64,000 bases of DNA from Branchiostoma lanceolatum (lineage: Eukaryota; Chordata; Leptocardii; Amphioxiformes; Branchiostomatidae): contig NC_089727.1 of NCBI RefSeq assembly GCF_035083965.1, positions 16,754,769-16,818,768 of the forward strand, in the 5' to 3' direction. Each line of letters begins with the position of its first letter. Within the stretch, counting starts at the first letter, position 1. The translations under genes and the position numbers were made by a program. This document shows positions 33,906-45,714 of this stretch, piece after piece. The notes below the pieces were generated by a model, which did not search any database, was not told the DNA's origin, and saw only the letters and a list, made by a program, of their open reading frames with translations.

Positions 33906-36900
33906 TAATGTGGGTACACCTCTGTGTCAGGTACGTGTAGCGAGAACTCCAGGGCTACCAGCACAGGGAACTCAAACGCTATCAGGTCCTTCCTGTTCAG
34001 TCGGAATGTGTCCTCGATTTCCTGCACGAACAACAGAAAAACAGTGTGTCTTAACTCTCAAGTGAGTCTCAAGCTTCCTCTGGGTACAAGGTACAAGGTC
34101 TGAATCATGATGGAATGATGCCCATATGGTAAACAAGATAGCAAAGACATACAAGTCATATCAACATGCTATATGTGATCTTCATTTGTAAAATGATACA
34201 AACCCTCACAGTGCAAGGTCAACATACACAAAAATGATAGTCGGATGTAAAATGCAGGATAGTCAGAGTTCTTACCTCTAGTAACTTCCCCAGTTGTGCC
34301 TTTTTAGTGTCGTTCAGCTTTGCTGCCAGCAGCAAACAAGCACCTATCAGACAACAATGTTTAGTTCATATTTCACCTTTTGAAGTATGCATGCATTTTA
34401 TATCAATAATCCACACCCTGCAAAGACATTGTACTGTCTAAAGCATCCTACAAGTACAATTGCCTTAAATTCTCTGACCTAAATTAAGCGATTAAAGTTG
34501 TATACATGTAATAGTGTACAATGGTATTGGAAATTGTCTCTTAGGTTTGGCTGACTCTATTCTAAGCATTGTGAGATTCATATTAAAGTAGCATAATGAC
34601 CACATATGACATACATAGAAATGACCTACCTGCACAGTATTTCCTGTTCTGCTTGTTAATCTTTCCCTGCAAAGATAAGTGACAGTGTCAGTTAACATAA
34701 GGTAACATCACTGAGTCTGACCCTATCTACTGGCAAAGGATCCCGTTCACTTTGGTATCATCTTGAATAACTATAACAGTATAAGTAATGAGTGATTGAA
34801 AAACTAGAAGTGGTTTTTATAACAGTGTACATTGTGACTTTGTATGATGTTACATGGCATTAATATATAGTTTCAGGAAATCACGATCATGGACTTGGGA
34901 TTACCTGTAAGACTAACTTCTCAAAGTACACATATGCCTGAGCAACGGTCACTTCCTCCATTCGGCACTGAAAAGAAATGAAAACCATTAACTCATTATA
35001 CTTGATAATAAATATTGATGTAAAGGCATTCAAACATTTGCAAAAAGTTCATTTTAGTACTATGGATTCATTTTTCATGTTATCTTAAATCTGTGTCTCA
35101 AGTACTCACATCATCCACTGCTATCTTCTTCATTTCTCTTTTCAAGCTGAAACCGGGGAAGAAAATAAAAATGAACAAATTCACTTCAGACTTTGTCTAT
35201 ACTACTAAGTTGCTTTTCAGCAAAATAGAAAAATATCAATCAACAGAATTCAGCGATGTTGAAATCTACATTGTATCACGTCTTGATGTTATTTTTATAA
35301 ATTCCTTTTCCAACAACATTATGGAAAGCATTTTCACTGCATCAAAGCAGTTTTGCAATGAATACTGTAAATGTCAGCATGACCCTCACCAGGTTCAATT
35401 CTCATTGACTGAAAGATTCTACAAAAATTACATTTTCCATTATCGTTGTAATATTTGTTTACCGTTAAGTTTGCATGGTCTTATTTTGCGGTAGGGAGAA
35501 AATGGAGTGTTCGCGGTGGTTTTAAGTTTGCATTTGAAACAATAGTAGTGCTACAGTACAGTCATAGCTGGGCAAAAAGTTTCGCAGTGGTTTTAAGTTT
35601 GCGCTGAAAGTTCACTGCGAAACATAAAACCACCGCGAACATTTCTGCATTTACAGTAAGTCACAAAATCTACATCACACTGTCAGATCTGAGACCTATG
35701 TTTGTCCGTACCTCCTCAGCTTACTGAGTGTGAGTTGAATGTGAGGAAACCTCTCTTTGAACATCTCGTTCAAATCCTTCTTCAGCTCAGACGGTTTGGC
35801 ATAGTCAATTATCGTGGTCTGTGAGACAAACAACAACAATAACAAATCATACACAAGATAACAGTTACTGGAAAGATGTTGTAAACGTTTACAATATCTA
35901 TCTGATTGCTTGAGTAACTTTTACCTTGTGTATCTTTTTGTGTATTTTATTGATGTCTAAGTTTCATCAACATAAAACCAAAGCATGTACAAAGATACAA
36001 TAGAAACAAACATACTCTGAATCATAGCCATCGGTGTGAAAGTTCAACAAAGATTAAACTTCCTTCCATAAGGCCACACCAATTTAAATTCTTGGTTAAC
36101 TGATTCTTTTTTTTTTAATTTCAGCACACAAAAAAATCATGAAAACGGAAGGCTGTGGTGAAAACTTGTACTTAACCCCGTTCACTCCCTGAAATTGTGT
36201 GCACCAATACAAACTTTCCTCTGAGATTCTGTTTTCCTGTTGATTTTCCAATCTAGCATTTATCTTAAAAAATTCTGTTAACCAAGAAATGAAAATGGTG
36301 TGGCCTAAGTACAGAAGATTTCCATGTTACCATATAGCAGGGCAGGTTGAGCACAGTTCTGTGTTTGCCAGACCTCCATTCTGGGTCGTCTAGCAGATAT
36401 GGGTCATACTTGGGCAATAAGGGAACTGTTGGCTCTTCTGATGATGCTGGGAAAACACAAGGATTACAACATCTGTCAGGAAAAAAATTACTTTCTGTTG
36501 AAAATTAAAAAGGGCCATTCTAGGTGACTGCTGGAAGAGAAGTGTAACAAACATATGCTGCCATCCAATAGCCAAGACTATGAAATCTCACATATATTGT
36601 AGAGTGCACATACATGTGCATTTCCTTTCTCATTTGAAGCTTCCAGTAGCTATTTGAAGCTTCCAGTAGCCTAGTGCATCCCCAAGCTTTTAGCTAGGCA
36701 TGCGTCCATTCGTCAATTGGACGCATGATACTAAAATAACAAGGAAATTGGACGCCCTCTTTTTCAGTTGGACGCACAGAGGACCCCCTGTTTCCCTGGT
36801 AACTACAGACACATGTTACTGTGTTACTGTGTCACTGATGCTTTTTTTAGTCCTACCACACACTGGGGCAACCTGAAAACTGATTGACATGCAAAGCTAC

Positions 36901-39900
36901 CATGAAATTGTTAATCCATAGAGCCCATTGGGAGACAGAGAGCGAACAAGCAGTTTTTAGTGCTTAAAATGGTCCGCTAAAAGTATGATAAGACTAGAAC
37001 ACACCTAACCCCCGCATCACAGCACCCCCCCACCCCAATTTTTGGACCCCTTGTCTATAAATCCTAGCTAAAAGCCTGTGCATCATTCATTGCGAGACTG
37101 CAGTGATTGTTTTTATATACCTTGGACTCGTAGCAGATGCGCGGGGTCGTAGGATACTGTCCGCAGGTACGTCTGTGATTGGGTCGCTGCGGGCGGACCC
37201 AGTCCATCCAGGGACTTCCTCTTCTCCATAGAGCGGGTGGGGACCAGGAAGTGTGCGTAGGATACCGTCTGGAAAACACACATGGACTGATAGAGGAACA
37301 TCATCACTCGAACCTTTCAACTGACAACGTTTAGATATACAAAAATTCATCCACCATAAAACTTACTAAACGTACTTTTGAATCACATCTTTTCTTCAAT
37401 TATTACACCAAGTAGCCATGTTTTGTCTTGCAAACATTGTTAAGTCCAATATCAAAATTATTTCTTTAGTTGATCAATATTGTATCATACAACACAGCAT
37501 TGTTGACTTAAGGCCACACCATTTCAATTTCTTGGTTAACGGAAAAAATGATACATTGGAAAATCAGCAGGAAAAACAGAGTCTCAGAGGAAAGTTTGTA
37601 CTTTGGTGCACACAATTTCTGGGGGTGAACAGGGTCAGGTGCAAGTTTTCACCCCAGCCTTCTGTATTCATGATTTTTTTGGCTAAAATTTAAAAAAAAA
37701 GGTCTGTTAACCAAGAAATTAAATTCGTGTGGCCTTATGCTGTCCTCTCTTGTATGTTATTCTTTAGGGTAACCAGCTTACAGCGAAGCATCCCTTATTG
37801 GCCATATCCATGACATCAATGAACGACCAATTAGTATATTCACATTCAAATTCCTCACAAACCGCCTCTCCAATATGATTTCTTAGAACCTAATTCAATT
37901 ATATACAACTACTATACCCTACAAAAAAATTGACTCCATCTTCCACTTTTCCAAACATCATTACCACAGTCCTCCATAAAATACAAATCTAAATGTGTCA
38001 CAATATGGAACAGTCTCCGATACCTTCCCATCATCCCCCAGCTCGACCCCCTCCAGCTGCGCCATGACGCTGGTGTCCGTCATGAAGGATAGGGGACGAT
38101 TTCCCGAGGGGTGGCGCTGTCTCCGACCCTCCGGCGCGCTGAAACACAACACAAAACACAGTGTATAACGTTAGGCTGAGAACACTGTGGTGTTACTTCA
38201 TCCCTAAGGCCTGGGAAAGTTAATGTTGTGTTTCTGACTACAGTCCTGAAAAGATTAGGGTCAGACTCTCTTCTTCTTTTCAAGATTTCGGCTGAAGTGA
38301 TACTATTTGACAATCTAAAACTGAAATGCATCAGGACATTATGGTATTTCAAACGTTTTCATCACTCGGATGTCAGATGAAAAATTTCATGTCCCTTACC
38401 CACAATCGACCCCGAACAAAGGCTAGGGTTAGCAAGTTTTTGCTCGAGTCGGTCAGGTAATTGGAAACACAATTTCTTTCTAAGGCCTAGCCAGTTATAA
38501 ATACACACACATGTGAATGTTTGAAGTTCTTGGCTAAGTCATGTACTGAGAAGCTTAACCTCCCTGCTGCTAGTGCTGCCTTTTTAGGCAGTGTTAACAC
38601 TGGAAACATGGTCTGGATTCTGGAAGCCAGGACAAGGTACACTGAGCCCTTGTTATTTTCAACTCAGGACTCTCAAGTCAAATAAGTGTATTCTGTATCC
38701 CGGCACCATTACTGTACATCCGCCATTCTCTCCAACTGGTTACTAAAAGAAGAAACATTAACAAATAAAGAATGGAAAGAACATATTGACGTAATTCTTA
38801 CTAGAGTTGTGAGTAAGGATAGCACTCACCTGACATATCCATGCTGGCTGATACGACTGTATGGTATCAAGGACATCACTGCATACGGCACCTTATGGCC
38901 TGACACCAGCACCAGTCTGGAAAGGACATGTGACAGTTAGTTAAGAAAAAGACTAAAGAAACTGTTACAACTGCCTTATGGTACACCAAGGACATTATAT
39001 AGGAATAATGTCCTTGGGTACACATTTTGTAAGCATCAAGGATCTTTGTCACACACAATGTCTGGAGCTCCTTGGTATGCTTGATATATTTATTCATTTG
39101 GTATGATTTAATAACAGGCATTTCTTGTGACCATGGTCTCCCCCAGACATTTAAACAACAAACTGCTGTTAGGTGCATTTTTGACGGGACAGGTCGTTCG
39201 GCATAATATAACCAGCTGCTGCTGAGCCGCGTGCCTGCGAAGCTGGTGTTACGCCGAATGGCGGTTATACTGGCTATATATATACAGATACAGATTTTAC
39301 ATATAAAGGATTTGAGTGTCCTCAAATGTTTTCCTACCTTCCCTTGCGGAAGCCCCTCTCCCTCATAGACCTCAAAAAGTGGACCTTCTGTGGCTGGACG
39401 ATCTCCGCCGACTCTGACGTGGACATGCTACGATGAAGTCTGACCTTCTTGTCTCGGGGAGGCGTGTCCCGCGGACTGCTGAGGGAGTTCTGCCGGACTA
39501 GTCCACGTCGCGGAGAGGTGTGACCTTCAGCCGGTTGTCCAGGGCTGTACGTATTGGCTCTGGAAATAACGAGCATGCAACCTGATCAGTAACATTGATT
39601 GATTCTGGTATTGTTAAACCACAGCTTGTCTACAAAGGTATAAGCAAGCATCATGCCTCCAGATAGATAGCTTGTTTATACTGTATTCTGAATCTGAGAA
39701 TGATATCTGCAGAATGACAGCGTAGATTTGATACAAATGACAGTGATGAAAACCTGACCTGGAAATGAAACTTTAATTAATGAAAAAAAGTTAAAAGAAA
39801 AGAAAAGAAAGTGGAAAGTACATGTATATGCATATGGATGTTTGATTATTATCATTACACAGAAAAAAGTAAAGCAGTTTAATAGGTAAGAGTACAGAAC

Positions 39901-41438
39901 CAAGCAGCCAGATTCTGCATGAAGTATAATAGCGGTGCTAGCATCACCGAAATGAAAAGAGATTTACAGTGGGAGCAGCTTGAAGACAGAAGAAAGATGT
40001 CCAGGCTGTACATGATGTACAATATGACAAACAAGTCTGTAGTCCAGCCAACCGGCAAGCAGCCAGCTCAAGAAAAGAACAAGAAAGAGTCATGACAACA
40101 AACATGTGTTTTCTTAACCCAGAAATGTGTCTAAAACTTTTGCAAACAAAATGTCCACGAATAGAACATGCTGTCCATAAATATGGTAAAGTTCTCTTCA
40201 TCAGATAGCTTCAAACATCAGTTAGAGTAGGATGTGAATGGTTTAGGTGAGACAAGTGATGTATCCAGATGCTGCCACGTGCCTGTGAAACTGGTATACA
40301 GCTGTACATGTGTTTAACATAGGCCAAGGATTCAGATTCAGATTCAGAATATAAGCAATTATAATGTAGCATGGCTTGTTTTCAAAGACAAGTTTTGCCA
40401 TGAAATTACCTCATTACTGTATACATGTACAAGCACAACAAGCTAGAATGCTAGACTGAAGTGCACTTATTATGGTATAATAAAGTAAAGAAAATATTTA
40501 CCTTGTCCTTGGACTTGTGTTTTCCTGGTGCACGTGAGTGTTTGTGGGGATGTCTACAGCAAAGGCATCTTCTCCAATGTGGGCCCATTCCTCAGACTGT
40601 CCTTGGTGTACATCTGTAATGTAAATTAATGTTAAACATGGAACAAATTTCGCAACAATGTTGTTGACAGACAAGTTTATTTGTTTGTATGATTAACCAT
40701 TGATACAAGAAAGGAGGAAACAAACCAGCGGTAACTGCTTTTACAGAATTATCTTTCTCACAGAAAGCAACATTTAAATGCACCAATGACCAGTAAGACA
40801 CATGTTAATATTTGATCACAACCATCAATAATTAATTCAATCAGCTATTTAAGGCATATGGTTGTACAGTATATGTAGTTAGTTTGTTTCCATATACGGT
40901 ATACCCACCTGCAAAAGCTCCATGTAGAAGATTAGGTATATTCTAAGTTGCTTGTGGTTTGCTTTCATCCAAATCCTTTTTGTTAGACCAGGGACATTAT
41001 AACGTTATATGATACATCTCAACTCATGACACGTGTAACATATCCATTAAACTGAATTTCTCGGGCCCTCCAAACTTTGACGCGCGTTTACGCAAATTAT
41101 TGCAGTCACGTTGTTGTTTGATTGTTCTGAATATGACAGTTGATCAGAGAGATGACAGAACTAGATGACCACAAACCTTGCCCATGGCCCAGATCACGGT
41201 GACCATCTACGGTGTCCTGTTGCCCCTCCCCCTCCGCTAGAGAAGTCGCGTGGACTGTGGCGGCAGTCTGCTGCCCTCCAAAACTCGCCACCGATTCATT
41301 TCGACCAGGAACGGCTTTTTCAAATGACCCGTCGAGCGGAATGTTTGACAGAAAGTTCTTAGCAGCTGTACGGCGCCATGACGCAGTTCTTTTTCGGGAC
41401 GTTTTGGCCGTCGCCCTCCCAGTTTGGGAGGCGGCCAT
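33881..41438 (-). CDS. CABLES1/2: CDK5 and ABL enzyme substrate (CABLES) orthologue
   Basis: Thirteen coding exons, minus strand: 41177-41438, 40502-40613, 39338-39559, 38830-38916, 38024-38138, 37121-37268, 36331-36446, 35712-35818, 35110-35146, 34905-34967, 34630-34666, 34276-34343, 33881-34021. They total 1515 nt and 504 residues, and all phases agree. Family marks in order: [12 protein letters not shown] in exon 1, [11 protein letters not shown] in exon 5, [11 protein letters not shown] and [13 protein letters not shown] in exon 7, then the cyclin-box-like C-terminal part (about residues 330-500) with [14 protein letters not shown] and PHYRRL. CABLES proteins bind cyclin-dependent kinases and Abl, acting as adaptors that promote inhibitory CDK tyrosine phosphorylation. 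Vertebrates have two paralogues; one gene here fits the pre-duplication state. The last residues, and the stop, lie in a minisatellite. Confidence 0.95.
35459..35657 (-). repeat. GTTCGCGG palindromic MITE, copy 2
   Basis: The right end GCATTTACAGTA is intact; the left end is decayed. It lies in a CABLES intron. Confidence 0.75.
36069..36308 (-). repeat. TAAGGCCACACC MITE, copy 2 (inverted)
   Basis: An inverted copy of 3948-4163, ending next to the exon 36331-36446 of CABLES. Confidence 0.75.
37509..37737 (+). repeat. TAAGGCCACACC MITE, copy 3
   Basis: Well-kept terminal inverted repeats (TTAAGGCCACACCATTTCAA / GTGTGGCCTTA), with TTA at both outer edges as in Harbinger-type insertions. It lies in a CABLES intron. 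Confidence 0.8.
39190..39300 (+). mobile_element. Non-LTR retrotransposon 3' end fragment
   Basis: GCTGCTGAGCCGCGTGCCTGCGAAGC-like text and a terminal (ACAGAT) microsatellite resemble the end of the fragment at 39886-40345. It is in a CABLES intron. Confidence 0.45.
39886..40345 (+). mobile_element. 5'-truncated non-LTR retrotransposon, C-terminal ORF2 remnant
   Basis: A frame from 39886 to a stop near 40098 reads [13 protein letters not shown] and then [20 protein letters not shown]. This is the region just after the reverse transcriptase domain in Jockey/CR1/L2-type elements (AARFV...L.W..L..RR...RL..MY). About 250 bp of 3' UTR follow and end in (GATTCA)n repeats, typical of these clades. 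Only the last 70 codons remain, so it is dead. It lies antisense in a CABLES intron. Confidence 0.7.
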
Positions 41439-41749
41439 TTTTTGCCAACAATAACCTGCAGTTTGTAAAATATCCGCCAGAGGCCGCTGAAATTAATTGA
41501 CCATTGGATTATGCCACTTTTGCTTCTATTTTCTTTGTAGTATGATACATATCGCTATCATTCACAATATGCGATAGTATTTCTATACTCGAATGTAATT
41601 ATCTAGAGTCTGTTTATAAATATTATAAGAAAATATTTAGTTTTTGACATATAGTAAACAACACTTTTGAAAAAACACCCCTATTCCAAAGTGGTTGCTT
41701 TGAGCATGACGTCACGACGCGGCGAACGTCCACACAAACAAGATGGCGG
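41439..41749. promoter_or_regulatory. Bidirectional promoter, CABLES (-) and RING-H2 gene (+)
   Basis: About 300 bp separate the CABLES start codon from the RING gene's first exon. A full CRE (TGACGTCA, 41707-41714) and a YY1-type CAAGATGGCGG (41739-41749) lie on the RING side. On the CABLES side, the start codon itself sits in AAAATGGCCGCC, another YY1-like context. No TATA box is seen. Confidence 0.6.
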
Positions 41750-41778
41750 GAAGTCCAAGGGTCAGCGCCCAGCTGTGA
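41743..41778 (+). other. Upstream ORF in the 5' UTR of the RING-H2 gene
   Basis: The ATG inside the YY1-like motif opens an 11-codon frame ending in TGA, within the inferred first exon (donor GTGAG at 41896). It could lower translation of the main ORF. The first exon is noncoding for the RING protein. Confidence 0.4.
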
Positions 41779-42519
41779 CGTTTTATGAATGATCCTCGTA
41801 TTTTTTAGGCTTCTTGGCTACTCATAAACAAGCTACTTCGAAGCACCAAGAATTCATCTGTGTAAAGAAGGTTTTCTTGACGTCCCTAGTTTGAGGTGAG
41901 TACGCTTTACTCGTGGTTTCGATGAACAAATTTCGAATTTGTGTAGCAGTTGTCCTTTCACTTTTGTTCAGGGAAGAACAAGTACTGGATTTTCTGCTTT
42001 CATTGGTAACGAATGAGTTAACCTTTCACATAACCTTTCACGTAGCATGCATCATACCATTGGCAGTCCAACTTAACGTAGTGTGTCCTCATTCCTTCTT
42101 ATTCGCTCTATCCGTAGTTTCTCTAATTTTGACATGTTTGAGTGATCATGTGAGTCTTTTCCATATGCCTCAAAATTTCTATTTGGGGTTTTAAGTTTGT
42201 TTATCTGAGAAAGGAGTCAGTCCTGTGGGAAAATGTCATCAAATATTTCTCCCCTGGAAAAGAATTTGGGGATCTAGTCACATCAACTTAGTGATCATGA
42301 GAATGTGTGCAGTAAGACCTAACGTAACCCAGAGCTATGGAGGATCAGGATAGATACAGGAAAAGAGTCAAAAACATCCAAGATTAGATAATGATAAGAC
42401 TTCAAGCAAACCTGCAACAGTCGCCACGGCTATCAACATTGTTACATTATACCATATCTATCATCACCTTTCTTATCTTGTAACCATCTTATACCTCTGT
42501 AGGTACAGCTGGAGTGGAC

Positions 42520-44415
42520 ATGGCACCAAGAAGGACAAGATCAAAGAAAACAGGTTCAGGAGTCAGAGGTCATCCCTACAGGTCAGGTGGTACAAGAAAC
42601 TCGGCTGCAAGGGTCAGGGGTCAGTCCAACAGGTCACAGGTGACCAGGACTACTGCATGCGCAGCACCTGCTGACCTGAGCAGAGGTCCAATGAGGACCA
42701 GGGCTCAGAGGTCAGGAGTCACAGATCGCAGCTTTCAACCAAGAGATCAAAGATCAGGAGTCAGAGTTCAAGGTTCTCGGCCAAGAAGTCAAAGGTCAGG
42801 CAGAAATGCAATAAACGGGGACTCGGACTCCCCCGCCACAGAAGAGAGGTCAGCTTTGTCTGCTGCTCAAAATAGTGTTGGAGCACAATCTGGCAATGTT
42901 GCCAATAGCAGTGCAAGAAGAAGTAGTAGAGTCAGAGCTGATGCAGCCACAATTGAAAGGAGGAGGGACAGCAGGATCCCACCAGCTGCCACCCGTAGGT
43001 CGAGCAGATTGCTTGGGATGGAAGGCACATCAAGCTCCCCATCTCAGTCCAACGGACCTGTAAATAATGACACCACTAGGAGTCATACGTCTGCAACGAG
43101 CGATCAAGTCCTTCACTCCTTGGGTACTGCAGGGAGCAACATTCCAACAGGGGAGCCCCCTCCCCAAGTTGCACAGCAGGGTAATAACAATGGCATCCAG
43201 GAGCAAGGCAACCAGCAGAACGGGAATGGTCCGACCCCCACCCCTCTGCTCAGTACGGGGAGGTTCAGCGCGTACTATGTGGGGAGGGCGAATCACTTCT
43301 ATTCCGACCTGCTCAGCCTGACACCACAGCCAACGCGGGACCGTGGGAACAGCGGGTATAACCTACGCAGGAGGTGGGCCACGCGGAGCCCAACAGACAG
43401 AGGTGGGTTCTGGTTCGGAGATGTCGAATAGTTGTAGTCCGTAGTTGTTTTAGTTTGTATTAGATATATCTGTTGGAATTATGCTTCATGTATTATTTGT
43501 TTGTTTGAGTTAGAAGTCAAACTTGTTAATTGTTTAGTCTTGGAAGTAGCAGATAAATTTGAACACTTCAAAGCTTAATTATAATTCAGTATCAACCTTC
43601 TGTTACTTTCCCAAGGTGGACCAAGCCAGCCAAGGAGCGTGCCCCCTCGGCCAGTGGAACGTGCACCAGCGCCCCCTGTCAGCCCACCGCCGCCTAGCAG
43701 CCTACGGGACGGTCCTGTCACCCGGAGCCAGGCTCGTCTGCGACAGGCATCCCAGGGGACCGTGTGGCGGCAGGGACGGTTCCGTATCCGCCACCCTGGA
43801 CCGGTGGAACCTGGGCACGAAGAGGACAGCATGCAGCATGCCATGGACATGCTCACAGACCTGTCCTCACCAAACAACACTCGCGATGAGGACACCATGT
43901 CCGAGTCAAGCAACGGCTCCGACCGCAGCGGGATCCCTGGGGAAGCTCTACCCGAAAACTTCCTCGGGTTCGGACCAGAGTTCTGGCAAGGGCGTCGACT
44001 GGTCAGCATCCGTTTCGTCCGGGACCACAGCATCCTGGACTACTTCCCCGCCACAGGGAACATGTACATCTCCTCGCTGGACGAGCCGCCGCGTGGGCTC
44101 ACTCCGCAAGAGGTCGAGTCCATCCCGTACCGGAACTTCGCGCGGAACGAGGAGGCCAAAACCTGCAGCATCTGCATCGTGAACTACAGGACCGGCAACC
44201 GCGTGAAGACGCTGCAGTGTTCGCACGAGTTCCACGAGGCCTGCATCAAGCGCTGGCTGAGGGAACACGAGAACTGTCCCACCTGCAGACAGCCGGTTAG
44301 GGAGGCTGACGGTGCAGAGGCAGGTGCTGCTTCTGCTACTACAGGTGCTCCACCAGGAAACAACACCGCATCGTCTGGTGACCCTCCCTCTGGGAATGGA
44401 GCCATGAACACCTGA
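42520..44415 (+). CDS. RLIM/RNF6-like RING-H2 E3 ubiquitin ligase
   Basis: Two coding exons, 42520-43402 and 43616-44415; 1683 nt, 560 residues. The acceptor at 42502 joins to a 5' UTR exon ending at 41895. The start is the ATG at 42520 (MAPRRTR). The first half is Arg/Ser/Gly-rich, low in complexity and probably disordered. The C-terminal part has a RING-H2 finger of the form C-x2-C-x14-C-x-H-x2-H-x2-C-x10-C-x2-C, C478 to C518. It is preceded by GLTPQEVESIPYRNF, the lead-in seen in RLIM/RNF6-type ligases. All eight zinc ligands are present, so E2 binding and ligase activity are likely; the substrate is unknown. After the RING is a short Gly/Ala/Ser tail. Confidence 0.88.
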
Positions 44416-44550
44416 AAAACAGTGGATTATGTTCCACAGAAAACGTTGAGTGTGGTAACTGTAACTTACCCATCTCGGAGAACGACCACTCCAGAGTTAC
44501 GTGAGGCTCTTAATGATATTCTGGTTTTACCACCTCATAATGGGGATGAT

Positions 44551-44693
44551 TAAGCCTCGGAAAATTAATGTTGCATTTCTGATTACAGTCGGCAGGTAGG
44601 GAGTCTCTTGACAGCGGTCGACCAACAAAAAAAAATGCTGGGTCAGCAGGTTTCTTCTTAACCGAAAACGCAACATTTTTTTCCTAGGCCTTA
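44551..44693. repeat. MITE with TAAGGCCTNGGAAA ends
   Basis: TTAAGCCTCGGAAAATTAATG at the left is partly inverted at the right (CAACATTTTTTTCCTAGGCCTTA). A related half-copy is at 38202-38275 in CABLES. It lies in the RING gene's 3' UTR. Confidence 0.6.
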
Positions 44694-45276
44694 GGTGTTT
44701 CTTGGATAAAGGGTGCTGATTCAGACATGAACATGTGAACAGAGCTTTCAAAGTTCAAACACATTTTTCATGTGCTATAAGACTATGATAATGTAAAGAC
44801 TGCCTCAACAGCAAAGAAATTATGTATACAGGTGTACTCATTTGTAGGTGGGTGATTTTCTTGTGCTGTTTAAGTGGCTGGTGAATGTATTGATTGAAGA
44901 TATTGAAAGATGTGACATGTACATTGCTGCATAGTTTCTCCAGTTATGTTGCTTTAGATTAAAACCATGTACTTAAAACTTCTGTGTAAAGGTCTAAAAG
45001 GCTTACATTACAAGGAAGTTTTGTATTTAGTTTAGAATACTGCGAATTAGAACATTACCAGAGTCTGGCCTTGTCTTGGCTCTTGCTAAAGTAATAACAA
45101 CATTTTCTGCATAAAGTTATGTCCATTTTGCCTACTTATGGACACCTGTAGGAAGATGGTTTGTTTCAAGTACTGGTATCAGGCTCTCCAGGATAAAAAT
45201 AAGCGGGAAATGGAAAAAAAACTAACATTTAGTAAAATCAATATGAAGTTTATGACAATAGGCACACACAAACAAA

Positions 45277-45282
45277 AATAAA
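45277..45282 (+). terminator. Candidate polyadenylation signal of the RING-H2 gene
   Basis: AATAAA about 860 nt past the stop codon; an ATTAAA near 44957 is an alternative. Confidence 0.45.
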
Positions 45283-45407
45283 TCATATGCATGTGAATTG
45301 TGAGCATTTCTGGACATTTTTAAGGGGTTGATAAAAGAATCACGATGTTACTAGTATATTATCCGATCTCACATTTAGTTATCACACACACACAACTCAA
45401 AACAGAC

Positions 45408-45626
45408 TACTGTAGCTGTAAATGCAGAAATGTTCGCGGTAGTTTTATGTTCGCGGTTTTCGCGGAGACCGTTTCCCCGCGAACTTAAGACCACCGCGAA
45501 CATTTTTGCCCAATACTGTAGCAGTATGTGACTATAGCACTGCCGGAAACTTAAAACCACCGCGAACACACCATTTTCGCCTTAGCGCGAAATAAAAACC
45601 ACGCGAACTTAAATGCATTTACAGTA
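45408..45626 (+). repeat. GTTCGCGG palindromic MITE, copy 3
   Basis: One of the best-kept copies, with TACTGTA...TACAGTA ends, just upstream of the fucosyltransferase gene. Confidence 0.85.
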
Positions 45627-45714
45627 TCTTTGCTGTGGTAAGAATGTAAAAACAAACACAACATCCGTTTCACACATGACCACCTCCGTACCTATGTAGT
45701 GATATGAACCGAAC

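Noticed and set aside
33252-34065. Frames repeating [17 protein letters not shown]
   Set aside because: The unit is 50 bp, so frames rotate through three phases; these are minisatellite artefacts antisense to the CABLES 3' end.
42514-42519. GTG at 42514 as start of the RING protein
   Set aside because: The ATG two codons later at 42520 is the normal start; a GTG start is not expected for a nuclear eukaryotic gene.
43559-44268. Long open frames of 152-207 codons on both strands over the RING exon
   Set aside because: Shadows of the GC-rich coding exon; the frame with the RING zinc ligands joins in phase to exon 2.
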